A stretch of 64,000 bases of DNA. Origin: Peptococcaceae bacterium UBA7702 (lineage in GTDB: Bacteria; Bacillota; Dehalobacteriia; UBA7702). Position numbers and translations under genes: made by a program. Of the stretch, positions 36,155-45,095 are shown in pieces. The number at the start of each line of letters is the position of its first letter. Within the stretch, counting starts at the first letter, position 1. The notes below the pieces were generated by a model. It was given only the letters and a program-made list of their open reading frames with translations, did no database searches and was not told where the DNA came from. The stretch is from contig DLGE01000007.1 in assembly GCA_002482535.1 (NCBI GenBank), forward strand, positions 1 through 64,000, written 5' to 3'.

Positions 36155-36183
36155 ATTCTAACATAACTATAATATATTTTCAA
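36155..36183 (-). promoter_or_regulatory. Promoter of the surface protein-sortase pair
   Basis: On the minus strand TTGAAA (36178-36183), 17 bases, TAGAAT (36155-36160), about 45 bases before the start codon. The stretch 36184-36424 shows no supported gene. Confidence 0.65.
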
Positions 36184-36424
36184 CGTCTTAACAGGGAAAA
36201 TTTTAAAAGGTCACAGAAAGCACAAACACGATTCATCGACAACTTTGGGGGATTGTCCCAGCATTGCCAATTCCCACGAAAAACAAGGGATTTTGTTTTA
36301 CAACCGTACCAGCACCGTATCCTGTTTCTGGCATAAAACACCTGCCCAAGACAATGAGTCATAATTGACTTAGCCATTTTCAGCCCTTCACCCCTTCTCC
36401 CCGGCGCAGAAAACACCGTAAAAA

Positions 36425-36472
36425 GAGGAGGGTATCCCAAAAGTCATGAAATGACTTGAAGGACGCCCTCCT
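36425..36472 (-). terminator. Terminator of the microcompartment operon
   Basis: On the minus strand AGGAGGGCG pairs with a CCCTCCT that is followed by CTTTTT. It lies 27 bases after the pduL stop. Confidence 0.7.
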
Positions 36473-36498
36473 GTTTCTCATAACCGGCCGAAACCGGT

Positions 36499-37179
36499 TT
36501 ATTTACTTTTGCCGATGATACGCACGTGATCACCGTTGGTGAGGGAAGCGGCGTTGGCTTCATCCATATCGACGTGCATTTCCAGTTTAAAATTTTCGCT
36601 GGCGCGAATCAGCACATCCTGAAAAATCAGGTTGCGGTCGCCACAGGTCTGAACATCAACATGATCTTTGTCCTTTAAACCGATGCGTTCCGCGTCGCTG
36701 GTATGCATGTGAATATGTTTCAAAGCGATGATGCAGCCTTCCGGGACACTGACTGAACCGGCAGGACCGACCATGGTCAAGGCCGCGGAACCGCTAAGGT
36801 CACCGGAATCCCTGAGGGGCGCTTTCACGCCGAGTTTAAAGCAGTCGGCAACAGAAACCTCAATCTGCGACTGTTTTCTCGCGGGGCCTAAGAGGCGCAC
36901 TCTTTCGATGGCGCCACCGGGACCTACCAGGGTTACCACTTCCTGGCAGGCAAACTGCCCGGGTTGAGAAAGGTCTTTAAAATGGGTCATCGTCGCGCCC
37001 TTACCAAAGAGCGTTTCGAAATCTGCCTGACTGAGGTGAATGTGACGGTTGGAAACGCCGACGGGAACGAGATAGGGATCATCATCACCGTTAACATTGC
37101 TGTTGCAGCTACAACAGTTGGTTTTTTCCAGTTCCGCCATGACTTTCGCGACCAAGGCCGCGATTTCCTTTTCATTCAT
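36499..37179 (-). CDS. pduL: Microcompartment phosphotransacylase PduL
   Basis: A 226-aa PduL that converts acetyl-CoA and phosphate to acetyl phosphate in the shell lumen, recycling CoA. An N-terminal encapsulation helix (EKEIAALVAKVMAELEK) precedes two PduL domains with the metal-binding His motifs VSNRHIHLS near residue 40 and LKHIHMHTSD near 150. It replaces EutD, which is absent here. Last gene of the operon. Confidence 0.92.
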   Translation of the reverse strand: MNEKEIAALVAKVMAELEKTNCCSCNSNVNGDDDPYLVPVGVSNRHIHLSQADFETLFGKGATMTHFKDLSQPGQFACQEVVTLVGPGGAIERVRLLGPARKQSQIEVSVADCFKLGVKAPLRDSGDLSGSAALTMVGPAGSVSVPEGCIIALKHIHMHTSDAERIGLKDKDHVDVQTCGDRNLIFQDVLIRASENFKLEMHVDMDEANAASLTNGDHVRIIGKSK

Positions 37180-37195
37180 AATCCATCACCGTCCC

Positions 37196-38665
37196 TTATT
37201 TACCCATCTGGGCAAGGACTTGTCTGACCACTTCAGAAATCATATCCGCGTTGCACTGATTCTGAGCGGGGGCGGAGCTGGGGCAAGCCGAGCCGGAGCC
37301 TTCTTCAGGGATTTCCGTGCTGCAAGTACCGTAAGCCAGTCTTTTGATGTTCAGCAAATGCATGGGGCTGAGATTATCGTCGAGGCTGGAACCGCCGTAA
37401 GTGCCGCAACCCAAGGTAAGGGAAGGCGTGATGTTGGTGGTATAACCAATCCCCCCGAGAGAACTGGGGGTATTGACCAAAATACGGGAGACCGGTTTGG
37501 AGCCGAAGGCGCGGATGATCTCATCGTCTTTGGAGTGAATCACCAGGGTATGACCCATTCCGCCGATGCTCAAGAGGCCCAGGGAAAGGGCGCAGGCATC
37601 ATGCCAGTCTTTCACGGAATAGAAACCCAAAACCGAAGTGAGCTTTTCATAGGAAAGCGGATATTCTTTGCCGTAACCGCCCATGGGGGCAATCAGCAGC
37701 TTGGTACCTTGAGGAATGCTGAACCCGGAGTGTTCCGCGATATAGCAGGCGGATTTACCGACGAAGGCCGCATCCATACCGTTATCAGCGGTCATGATGG
37801 TTTGAGCAACCTTTTTGCTTTCTTCATCGCTCATGAAATAGCAATTTTCGGCTTTCAAAGCGGCAATGACTTCATCCTTAATGGGCTGGTCCGCTAAAAT
37901 ATGCTGTTCGGAAGCGCAGATCATGCCATGGTCAAAGGTTTTGCTGATCACGATGTCATGAACAGCTTTTTTCACGTCGGCGGTTCTTTCGATGAATGCC
38001 GGAACATTACCGGCGCCGACGCCGAGGGCGGGTTTACCGGCAGAATAAGCGGCTTTTACAAGGCCGGGACCACCGGTGGCCACGATCGCGGCAATGTGAT
38101 CGTTATGCATCAAGGCGTTTGCCCCTTCCATGCTGGCCCGGGAGAGGCAGCCGATGGTACCGTCGGGAGCGCCGGCGCGGGACGCGGCGTCCGCCAATAC
38201 CTGGGCCGCAGCGTTAATGCACTTCACGGCCCGGGGATGGGGTGAGAAGATCACCGAGTTCCCTGATTTCACACAGCACATCGCGTTATGGATGGTGGTG
38301 GAAGTGGGATTCGTGGTGGGAATAATTGCCATGATAACCCCCATGGGGCAGGCAATTTTATAAACTTTATTCACGGGGTCTTCATCAATGTAGCCAGTGG
38401 TTTTCATATCTTTGATGAAATCGTAGACATTTTTACCGGCAAAGGTATTTTTGATGATTTTGTGTTCATATACCCCGTATTTCGTTTCATCGCAGGCCAT
38501 TCTTGCCAGCCATTCGGCGTTGGCAACAACGGCGTCAGCCATAGATTTGGTAATTTCATCTAGTTTTTGCTGAGAAAAGGTGGCCAGAATTTCCTGCGCT
38601 TCTTTGGCTTTGCGGGCAAGATCTCTGGTTTCCTGAATGATTCTTAAATCAAAATCGAGAGTCAA
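37196..38665 (-). CDS. eutE: CoA-acylating acetaldehyde dehydrogenase
   Basis: A 489-aa aldehyde dehydrogenase of the EutE/PduP type that oxidises acetaldehyde to acetyl-CoA. The catalytic Cys lies in FDHGMICASEQ near residue 245, and the NAD-binding ATGGPGLV near 193. A Ser/Pro/Ala linker leads to a C-terminal encapsulation helix DMISEVVRQVLAQMGK; EutE/PduP homologues more often carry theirs at the N-terminus. The EutQ protein of the same operon carries almost the same helix. Confidence 0.92.
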   Translation of the reverse strand: MTLDFDLRIIQETRDLARKAKEAQEILATFSQQKLDEITKSMADAVVANAEWLARMACDETKYGVYEHKIIKNTFAGKNVYDFIKDMKTTGYIDEDPVNKVYKIACPMGVIMAIIPTTNPTSTTIHNAMCCVKSGNSVIFSPHPRAVKCINAAAQVLADAASRAGAPDGTIGCLSRASMEGANALMHNDHIAAIVATGGPGLVKAAYSAGKPALGVGAGNVPAFIERTADVKKAVHDIVISKTFDHGMICASEQHILADQPIKDEVIAALKAENCYFMSDEESKKVAQTIMTADNGMDAAFVGKSACYIAEHSGFSIPQGTKLLIAPMGGYGKEYPLSYEKLTSVLGFYSVKDWHDACALSLGLLSIGGMGHTLVIHSKDDEIIRAFGSKPVSRILVNTPSSLGGIGYTTNITPSLTLGCGTYGGSSLDDNLSPMHLLNIKRLAYGTCSTEIPEEGSGSACPSSAPAQNQCNADMISEVVRQVLAQMGK

Positions 38666-38756
38666 ATTATTTCCCCCTTTCTCCGATTGATTATTCTAAT
38701 TTTTTCGCATGGAACAAACCCTTTGTATGCAAAGGGAAAATCGGCTGATACCGATA

Positions 38757-39443
38757 TTATTTTTGTCTGGCTTTGGTGATTTCGTCGATCAACATTTTCT
38801 TGTTTGCCGCAGAGATTTCTCTGCCGACAATCCCGATCCCTTCGGTATTACGGGCGATTTTTCTTAATTCTTTAACCGCCAATCCTTCCAATTCCTTGGC
38901 AATATCGACTTCGGAAGATTTTGCGCTTTTCCCTTCAACTTCAGAGGCGATATCGGCTGCTTCTGCCGCTGCTTCCGCTTCTTCAGGTTCTTCCGCGATT
39001 ACTTCCTCCGCTTCTTCGGCAGAAGAGGCTTCTTCCGCTTCTTCGGCTTGTTCTTTGGCAGGTTGGTTTTCTGCTTCCGAAGCGGCTTTGTCTTCCATTG
39101 CGGTTTCTGTTTCTCCGCCGTTCAGCGGAGAAACAGAACCGTCATCATCGTCATCCATAAACGGTAAGGAAGGTAAAACATATTCTACCTCATGGTGGGG
39201 TCTGGGAATTACATGTACGGAGATCAGCTCTCCGACTCTCTGCGCAGCGGCGGCTCCGGCATCGGTGGCGGCTTTCACCGCACCGACGTCTCCGCGAACC
39301 ATAACGGTGACGTAAGCACCGCCTACGTGCACTTTACCGATCAAAGTAACGTTCGCCGCTTTGACCATGGCATCGCCAGCTTCAATGGAACCAACAAGAC
39401 CTTTGGTTTCGATCATACCCAAAGCAATGTTTTGAGTTGCCAT
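38757..39443 (-). CDS. BMC-domain shell protein with acidic linker and C-terminal Rho-N/SAP-like domain
   Basis: A 228-aa EutK-like architecture. Residues 1-90 form a hexameric BMC domain almost identical to the adjacent EutM. A Glu/Ala-rich acidic linker of ~90 residues follows, then a ~45-residue C-terminal domain with LKxLRKIAR-like spacing (AVKELRKIARNTEGIGI, SAANKKMLIDEI) resembling Rho-N or SAP-type nucleic-acid-binding domains. Enterobacterial EutK carries a different C-terminal helix-turn-helix. ATG 39443 is preferred over the one at 39452 by ribosome-site spacing. Confidence 0.85.
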   Translation of the reverse strand: MATQNIALGMIETKGLVGSIEAGDAMVKAANVTLIGKVHVGGAYVTVMVRGDVGAVKAATDAGAAAAQRVGELISVHVIPRPHHEVEYVLPSLPFMDDDDDGSVSPLNGGETETAMEDKAASEAENQPAKEQAEEAEEASSAEEAEEVIAEEPEEAEAAAEAADIASEVEGKSAKSSEVDIAKELEGLAVKELRKIARNTEGIGIVGREISAANKKMLIDEITKARQK

Positions 39444-39481
39444 AAAGTTCAACCCCTTTACCTGATTCTTCGGAAATGATC

Positions 39482-39766
39482 TTATTCGTTGCCGAGTTTC
39501 GGTAAAATGTATTCAACTTCATGATGGGGACGGGGGATGACATGCACGGAGATCAATTCGCCAACTCTCTGGGCAGCAGCGGCACCGGCATCGGTGGCGG
39601 CTTTCACCGCACCAACGTCACCGCGAACCATAACGGTGACATAAGCGCCGCCGACATGTACTTTACCGATCAGGGTAACGTTCGCAGCTTTGACCATAGC
39701 ATCAGCCGCTTCAATGGAGCCAACTAAACCTTTGGTTTCAATCATACCTAACGCGATATTTGTCAT
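39482..39766 (-). CDS. eutM: Major hexameric shell protein EutM
   Basis: A 94-aa single-BMC-domain protein (ALGMIETKGLVGSIEAADAMVKAA... GAAAAQRVGELISVHVIPRPH), the expected main facet component. Nearly identical through residue ~88 to the N-terminal domain of its neighbour, pointing to recent duplication or gene conversion. Confidence 0.93.
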   Translation of the reverse strand: MTNIALGMIETKGLVGSIEAADAMVKAANVTLIGKVHVGGAYVTVMVRGDVGAVKAATDAGAAAAQRVGELISVHVIPRPHHEVEYILPKLGNE

Positions 39767-39830
39767 TTTTTATTTTCCTCCTGTTTTTTGAAAATAAATG
39801 TTTTTATTTGATTTATCGTAACAATTTTGA

Positions 39831-40904
39831 CTACTTTATGCCGGCTATTTCAGCCCAGTTTGCGGGATATGTGACAAAGAAGAATTTCGCTTTGTCGGGA
39901 GTGGTGAAGGTTACGTGGGTGTTGGCGGGGATGTAGAAGGAATCACCGGCGTGCCCCGTAAATTTCTGACCGTTGACAATGAATTCCAAAGTACCTTCCA
40001 TCACATAATCCATTTCATCATAAGTGAGTGTCCAGTCCAGAGAGGAATGATCAAATTCCATCATCCCCGCGGTCATATTAGGGCTTTCCTGGGGATTGGT
40101 GAATTCTTTGATGTAAATGCCCGGGCGATCCTGTTTGCCGTCATTAAAGACGTCCATTTGGGCTGTGCTGGATTTGATCAGCATAAAGCCGGTACCGGGA
40201 TCAACCACGCGGTCCAGACCAGGGTTGCTGCAGGTGTTGCCCATGCCGTCTAAGACCTGACGGACGATTTGGGCGATCATCTGAGGATCAACAGTGCTAT
40301 TGCAAGGTGCTGCCGCAGGGGCTTCCGCGATGTTCGCGGCACTGCAGGAAGTGACTGCCGGCGGAATCGTGGCGTATTGATTGGTGGGATAAACGCCGCC
40401 GCAGGGTACCGCGGTAATCGGTTGAACCGTAGCAGGCGCGCCGGCATTGAAGGGGCCGACGGTCTGTCTTGGCGGTTCCGTATTGGCCAGAGCCTGGGCT
40501 GCAATGGGATTGGCTTTGGGCCAGGGTGTGGTGTAAGAAGTCGGCGACGCCTGTGTTCTCACAGAGCAGTTGGTTCTCGGTACAACGTCCGGCCAAGGAG
40601 AAGTGTACAGAGGCTGATCTGCTCTATAACCAGGGATGGGAGGGCATTTCGTCGCGGGAGATACCGCGTCGGATTTCACCACCGTAGCGCCGGCGGAGAC
40701 GACGGGAGAAGCGCCGCTTGCAACAGGATAACTTTCAACATTACCGACGCCGTAAGGCTGACGGCCATTGATGATTTTCACCCCGAATTCGTTGGCTGCG
40801 TCTCTTGCTGCAGGTGTGATGACGGTATCGTCATCTTGATAGAATTCTTTTTGACCTTGTTCGTATAGACTTTTAATGTCATTTACGGAAATAAGTCGTT
40901 TCAA
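39831..40904 (-). CDS. eutQ: EutQ-like cupin protein with long linker
   Basis: The protein has 357 aa. The N-terminal ~48 residues form a small domain also seen at the start of EutT here (both contain a TPAA motif). A ~150-residue Pro/Ala/Thr-rich linker follows, then a helix DPQMIAQIVRQVLDGMG that resembles an encapsulation peptide, and a C-terminal EutQ cupin (about 235-357). EutQ homologues have been linked to acetate kinase activity and shell assembly. The start is TTG 40904 behind AGGAGG; the stop is TAG. Confidence 0.85.
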   Translation of the reverse strand: MKRLISVNDIKSLYEQGQKEFYQDDDTVITPAARDAANEFGVKIINGRQPYGVGNVESYPVASGASPVVSAGATVVKSDAVSPATKCPPIPGYRADQPLYTSPWPDVVPRTNCSVRTQASPTSYTTPWPKANPIAAQALANTEPPRQTVGPFNAGAPATVQPITAVPCGGVYPTNQYATIPPAVTSCSAANIAEAPAAAPCNSTVDPQMIAQIVRQVLDGMGNTCSNPGLDRVVDPGTGFMLIKSSTAQMDVFNDGKQDRPGIYIKEFTNPQESPNMTAGMMEFDHSSLDWTLTYDEMDYVMEGTLEFIVNGQKFTGHAGDSFYIPANTHVTFTTPDKAKFFFVTYPANWAEIAGIK

Positions 40905-40949
40905 TTCTTTTTCACCTCCTTGGGATGTTAAATGGGTAAATATTTAAAT

Positions 40950-41498
40950 TTATAAAACGTGAGCGGTTAGATCTTTGTGGGGGGCGGGAATTACGACGGA
41001 TTCGACGAGCATTCCCTTGTCCGCACAGGATTTCGTACCGACGGTGACGGAGGATTTCACATCCCCGACATCGCCGGTAAGGGTAACGAAGGATTTACCG
41101 CCGATGCCGTTACCGACCCGGATTTCAATGAGCTCCACTTCCGCCGCTTTCACCGCGGCATCCGCCGCGACGATCAGCGCCGCTACGGAGAAGGATTCGA
41201 TGACGCCCAGGGCGTCAAGACCGGAAACCTTTGATGCGGAGGCAATCGCTTCGATCACCGAAGGATGCACATTGGGAATCACGAAATCGTCCACAACGGT
41301 GTTGGCACCGGTGTCTTTTCCTGCTCTCACCGCGCTTTGCACAGCGGAGACGTCGCCCCAAATCAATACGATATATTTACCGGGACAAATCGGCCGCGCG
41401 TCCAAAATTTCCACACGGGAAGCTTTGAGCATGGCGTCTGCCGCTTCAATCCCTTTGGCAATACTAATGAATTCCACCAAACCAATGGCTTTAATCAC
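40950..41498 (-). CDS. pduT: Tandem-BMC shell protein PduT
   Basis: A 182-aa pseudohexameric trimer protein with two BMC domains (about 3-90 and 97-180). Cys38 in RPICPGKY matches the residue that binds the central [4Fe-4S] cluster in PduT, so it could pass electrons across the shell to or from PduS, encoded directly upstream with an ATGA-type overlap. Confidence 0.9.
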   Translation of the reverse strand: MIKAIGLVEFISIAKGIEAADAMLKASRVEILDARPICPGKYIVLIWGDVSAVQSAVRAGKDTGANTVVDDFVIPNVHPSVIEAIASASKVSGLDALGVIESFSVAALIVAADAAVKAAEVELIEIRVGNGIGGKSFVTLTGDVGDVKSSVTVGTKSCADKGMLVESVVIPAPHKDLTAHVL

Positions 41499-42835
41499 CG
41501 GTGTTCACCTCCTGCTTTGATAACGATTGCCGAATCCGTGATTGCTGTCACGGTTCCGCCGATGCTTGCGTGTATGGTTGCGCCCAAGGCTTTTTCAGGG
41601 ATATCCCCGATCATATCACCACGTTTTACCACATCGCCAACTTTGACGATGGGGATCGCGGGGGCGCCGACATGTTGCTTTAACGGCACTTGAATCGTAT
41701 CAAAAGTATATTCTTCAACGGATAGAGGCGCCGGCAGATCGTACTTGCTTAGATTTAAGCGTCCGACAATGCGTTTGGAAGGAACTCTTCGTTCCCCGCG
41801 GCGGGGATGCACAATCTGTGGTTCCGGTTTATCCAGCGGTTTTAGGCCTTTTGCCGCCAACTGTTTTTTCAGCTGGACGTTCACGGTTTTCGGGCTGATA
41901 TGGGCGGGACAGGCAAACTGTTCACACATCCCACATTCGCAGCAGGTAAACGCCATCCTTAAAACATCTTCGGCGACTTCTCCGTATTTCAGAGCCCGCA
42001 TGATCCGGTGGGGTTCAATCGTATGGCCCAGTAAAAATCTGGGACAGAGATCGGTACAATACCGGCATTGAAGACACGCGGTCTGTGTTTCTTTGGAGAT
42101 GGTTTTCAGGGAAAGATTTCTGATCCTGATCAAATAATGATCTTGCGGCAGAACAATATAGGCTTTGGAAGTTTTCTGCACAGGCTCATCGGGGTTTTTG
42201 AGCAAACCGCCCATCATGGGACCGCCGTCAATGATGCCGTAAGCATCGGCATTTTTGACACCGGCCAAAGCGAGAACTTCCCGGACGGAAACGCCCACGG
42301 GGACTTTAACGGTGAGCGGTTGGGGTACGTGACCGTTGACGGTGATGTACGTTTCCGTCACAGCCTTCCCTTCGTCAACGGCTTGGGCGACATTGATCAA
42401 TGTTTCCACATTGGTCACCACCGCCCCCACCTGAATGGGGATACCGCCTTGAGGAACCTGTCTGCCTGTGGCTTCGTATAATGTGACCTGTTCGTCGCCG
42501 GCAGGATAGAAATCGTCTAAAATATGGATGCGTATGTTGTCTTTGTCGGCAACGGCTTCAGCCAGAGTTGCAATCGCCTCTTTATGTTTGCCTTTGATGG
42601 CGATGATGCCCTCCTGGGCTTCGGTCACTGCCATGGCGATTTCCAGGCCGCGAATGAACGCTTTGATTTCCACGATCATCAGCTGCTGGTCCACGCGGAT
42701 CAAAGGTTCGCACTCGGCGCCATTGACCACAATGACCTCGGCTTTGGCGTTAAACTTTACATGGCTTGGGAAACCGGCGCCGCCAGCGCCAACAATGCCC
42801 GCATTCTTGATGGTAGTAAGTACATCTGAAGCCAT
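41495..42835 (-). CDS. pduS: Cobalamin reductase PduS (RnfC-like)
   Basis: A 446-aa flavin and iron-sulfur protein that reduces cob(III)alamin for adenosylation. N-terminal NAGIVGAGGAGFPSHVK and ECEPLI segments are RnfC/Nqo1-like. Cys254, 257, 260, 264 and a second group at 298, 301, 304, 309 are the ligands for two [4Fe-4S] clusters. The C-terminal ~80 residues look like a lipoyl/barrel-sandwich fold. PduS with PduT inside a Eut operon supplies B12 recycling for EutBC. Confidence 0.9.
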   Translation of the reverse strand: MASDVLTTIKNAGIVGAGGAGFPSHVKFNAKAEVIVVNGAECEPLIRVDQQLMIVEIKAFIRGLEIAMAVTEAQEGIIAIKGKHKEAIATLAEAVADKDNIRIHILDDFYPAGDEQVTLYEATGRQVPQGGIPIQVGAVVTNVETLINVAQAVDEGKAVTETYITVNGHVPQPLTVKVPVGVSVREVLALAGVKNADAYGIIDGGPMMGGLLKNPDEPVQKTSKAYIVLPQDHYLIRIRNLSLKTISKETQTACLQCRYCTDLCPRFLLGHTIEPHRIMRALKYGEVAEDVLRMAFTCCECGMCEQFACPAHISPKTVNVQLKKQLAAKGLKPLDKPEPQIVHPRRGERRVPSKRIVGRLNLSKYDLPAPLSVEEYTFDTIQVPLKQHVGAPAIPIVKVGDVVKRGDMIGDIPEKALGATIHASIGGTVTAITDSAIVIKAGGEHR

Positions 42836-42838
42836 TGT

Positions 42839-43144
42839 TTACTCCTTATTTTGCGAGAAACTCCATTCATTTTCGTCGATGATCCCGACGATCAGCAAAT
42901 CAATGGGGACATTGCTGTCGTAGCCCCCGGCACGCCGTGCCGAAGAACCGCCGACGGTAATGACCAGTTCGCCGATGCCGGCGCCGATGATATCGGCGGC
43001 GATCATGACTTTACCACCGTTATTGGCAGGATTCTCCAAATCCGAAGGAGTGTCGAGGATCTGGACAATCATCAGTTTCGCGCTTCGTAAGGTCTCTTCT
43101 TTTCTGGTTGACCAGATATTATCGATAACTCTACCGATTCGCAC
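42839..43144 (-). CDS. eutN: Pentameric shell vertex protein EutN
   Basis: A 101-aa EutN/CcmL-type BMC-P protein (IGRVIDNIWSTRKEETLRSAK, AADIIGAGIGELVITVGGSSAR) that closes the vertices of the microcompartment. Confidence 0.93.
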   Translation of the reverse strand: MRIGRVIDNIWSTRKEETLRSAKLMIVQILDTPSDLENPANNGGKVMIAADIIGAGIGELVITVGGSSARRAGGYDSNVPIDLLIVGIIDENEWSFSQNKE

Positions 43145-43160
43145 CTTCCTTCACTTCCTC

Positions 43161-44027
43161 TCATTCATACAGAAACTCCTCATGTTTGCCTTCCCGCATG
43201 CTGCCAAGAGCGATGCCCAAAGGCGTGACGAGCATTGGATTATCAGGTTTTACCACCTTGATACCGAGCTGCTTTTCCATGACGGCTTCCACACCCTCAA
43301 AACAACAGGTACCACCAACCAAATAAACGGTATCGATTTTATGACCTTTGATGGAGTTTTTGACGATAGACGCCATCTTTTCAAAGACCGGCCGAACCAT
43401 AGGCAACAAACTCTTATGTTCCGCCCTATCTTTCTTGAACTTCTCCGCTTCGAGGAAAGGAATGCCTTTCGCTCCGGCAATGACGAGGCTCAGATGGGTA
43501 CCGCCGGAAGGCTCGTCAGCCACACTGACCACCTTCCCTTTTTTCAGAACTGCAATACCGGTGGTTCCCCCGCCGATATCGACGACTGCGCCGTCTTCAA
43601 TATGCAAAACGTTGTTGGCTGCCGTGGGTTCATCCATGGTATATTCTACCCGAAAACCGCAGGCTTCAGCCACATATTTGATGGCTCTGCAATCATTGAT
43701 ATCCGTACCGGGAGGATAGGCGATGCCGGCCAGGTCAAGCTCGGCGCCGATGCTCTTTTCAATCTTTGCCTTGAGTTTTTTGATGATCTGCATGGCGCCG
43801 TTATAGTCCACCACAAGACCATCTTTTACCACTTCAGCAAATTGCATCCCTCCTGCGATTGGAGTTCCGTCTTCATCGACAACGGCCAAAACGATATACG
43901 CGGTACCGAGGTCGACTCCGGTAAATAGTTTCTTATTCTTGTCCGGCTTGATCGGCTTTTTAAAGGTGTTTTCATAGGCTTTGATCAAGTCGTTGGCTGC
44001 TTTTAACTCTTTCACACTGATCACCAT
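43161..44027 (-). CDS. eutJ: EutJ, Hsp70-like ATPase of ethanolamine operons
   Basis: The protein has 288 aa. It has an actin/Hsp70-type fold: FTGVDLGTAYIVLAVVDEDG near residue 35, VVDIGGGTTGIAVL near 155 and VYLVGGTCCFEGV near 235. Role unproven; presumed chaperone or assembly factor. The stop overlaps the eutT boundary on one base. Confidence 0.9.
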   Translation of the reverse strand: MVISVKELKAANDLIKAYENTFKKPIKPDKNKKLFTGVDLGTAYIVLAVVDEDGTPIAGGMQFAEVVKDGLVVDYNGAMQIIKKLKAKIEKSIGAELDLAGIAYPPGTDINDCRAIKYVAEACGFRVEYTMDEPTAANNVLHIEDGAVVDIGGGTTGIAVLKKGKVVSVADEPSGGTHLSLVIAGAKGIPFLEAEKFKKDRAEHKSLLPMVRPVFEKMASIVKNSIKGHKIDTVYLVGGTCCFEGVEAVMEKQLGIKVVKPDNPMLVTPLGIALGSMREGKHEEFLYE

Positions 44028-45055
44028 TAAGATCCATATTTGTAAACCCCGCCGAGAAGCTGAAGCATATAGACATAGATCAGGCTGCTGAACCGATTCA
44101 CCGCTTTCAAAATATCATCCCGTTCCGTTTGACCGGTTTCTGGATTGTAAAAAGCATGTTCGGCAGCAAGCTCCATTTCTCTGGATTTGGCCCGCAAGCG
44201 ATTTAATTGAGCCATAATCTTGCCGTGATGCGGCTGTGGCGTAAAGTGGTTTACGTTATAAAATTTATTGGGATAGTGAGACCGCTCTCTGATTTCATCC
44301 GTATTCCATCCGCAAATGATCATCGGCGGCAAAGGTTCCTGCATAACTTCGGCTCTCATGATACCGCGGGAATAATCCAACAGTTCGCTGAGATCACCGG
44401 CAAGGACTTTGAAACCGCTGGCTTCCACGTCGATGACAAGCTCTAAAAGCTCTGCCTCGAAAGAATCGAGCTGGCCGCGGAAGGCGATCAGGGGATGGAT
44501 TTTCGGCACGAGATCCGCGCCGCGGAGATTCGTCATATGTTCCGGTTTCGTGTGATCGGTATGGGAGGTATCCATATTTTGCGCCGTCGTGTCCTTTTTA
44601 TAACGGGACGCTTCACTGGGGGCCAAATCTTCGGCGCCCAGGGGCTTTACCGGCTGCATTTGCTGTACCGGTTGGACCGGTTGTACTTGCTGCACTTGCT
44701 GGACCGGCTGGACTGGCTGTACCGGCTGGACTTGCTGAACCGGTTGGACCGGCACGGCGGCCTGCACACCTTGATGCACAGCGTAAACCGCCTGAGGCTG
44801 CAGGCTGTCGGCGGCCAAAGGCTGCGGCTGCGGCGACAGTCTGGGATAAGCCGGCGTCGGCGCGGAAACGTTAAAGCGTTTATCTTCCGCTGCCAGGATA
44901 CTTTCGGCAATGCCGTCTCGTAAAACCTTGATTTTACGTTCGCTGAGAAACTGAGAAGCGGCTGGTGTCAGTTTCATACCTGACGGTAAGTCAAAGGAGG
45001 TAAAAGGAGCTTTTCTATAAATATCACGCAATTCCGACTCTGTAATCACTTTCAC
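44027..45055 (-). CDS. eutT: EutT-like ATP:cob(I)alamin adenosyltransferase with PVQ repeat linker
   Basis: The protein has 342 aa. N-terminal domain with a TPAA motif (1-50), then a low-complexity linker of PVQP/QVQ repeats (about 95-140), then an adenosyltransferase domain: HPLIAFRGQLDSFEAELLE near 185, LNRLRAKSREMELAA near 280 and a C-terminal helix pair. It makes adenosylcobalamin for EutBC. The CCxxC metal-binding motif of enterobacterial EutT is not present. Starts at GTG 45055 after GGAGGTG. Confidence 0.85.
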   Translation of the reverse strand: MKVITESELRDIYRKAPFTSFDLPSGMKLTPAASQFLSERKIKVLRDGIAESILAAEDKRFNVSAPTPAYPRLSPQPQPLAADSLQPQAVYAVHQGVQAAVPVQPVQQVQPVQPVQPVQQVQQVQPVQPVQQMQPVKPLGAEDLAPSEASRYKKDTTAQNMDTSHTDHTKPEHMTNLRGADLVPKIHPLIAFRGQLDSFEAELLELVIDVEASGFKVLAGDLSELLDYSRGIMRAEVMQEPLPPMIICGWNTDEIRERSHYPNKFYNVNHFTPQPHHGKIMAQLNRLRAKSREMELAAEHAFYNPETGQTERDDILKAVNRFSSLIYVYMLQLLGGVYKYGS

Positions 45056-45095
45056 TTTACCACACCTCCTTCTCTGACCTTAATGACTACAAAGA

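Noticed and set aside
44641..44760. Possible CRISPR-like or minisatellite array
   Set aside because: The repeats are in frame and encode the PVQ linker of EutT; there are no spacers.
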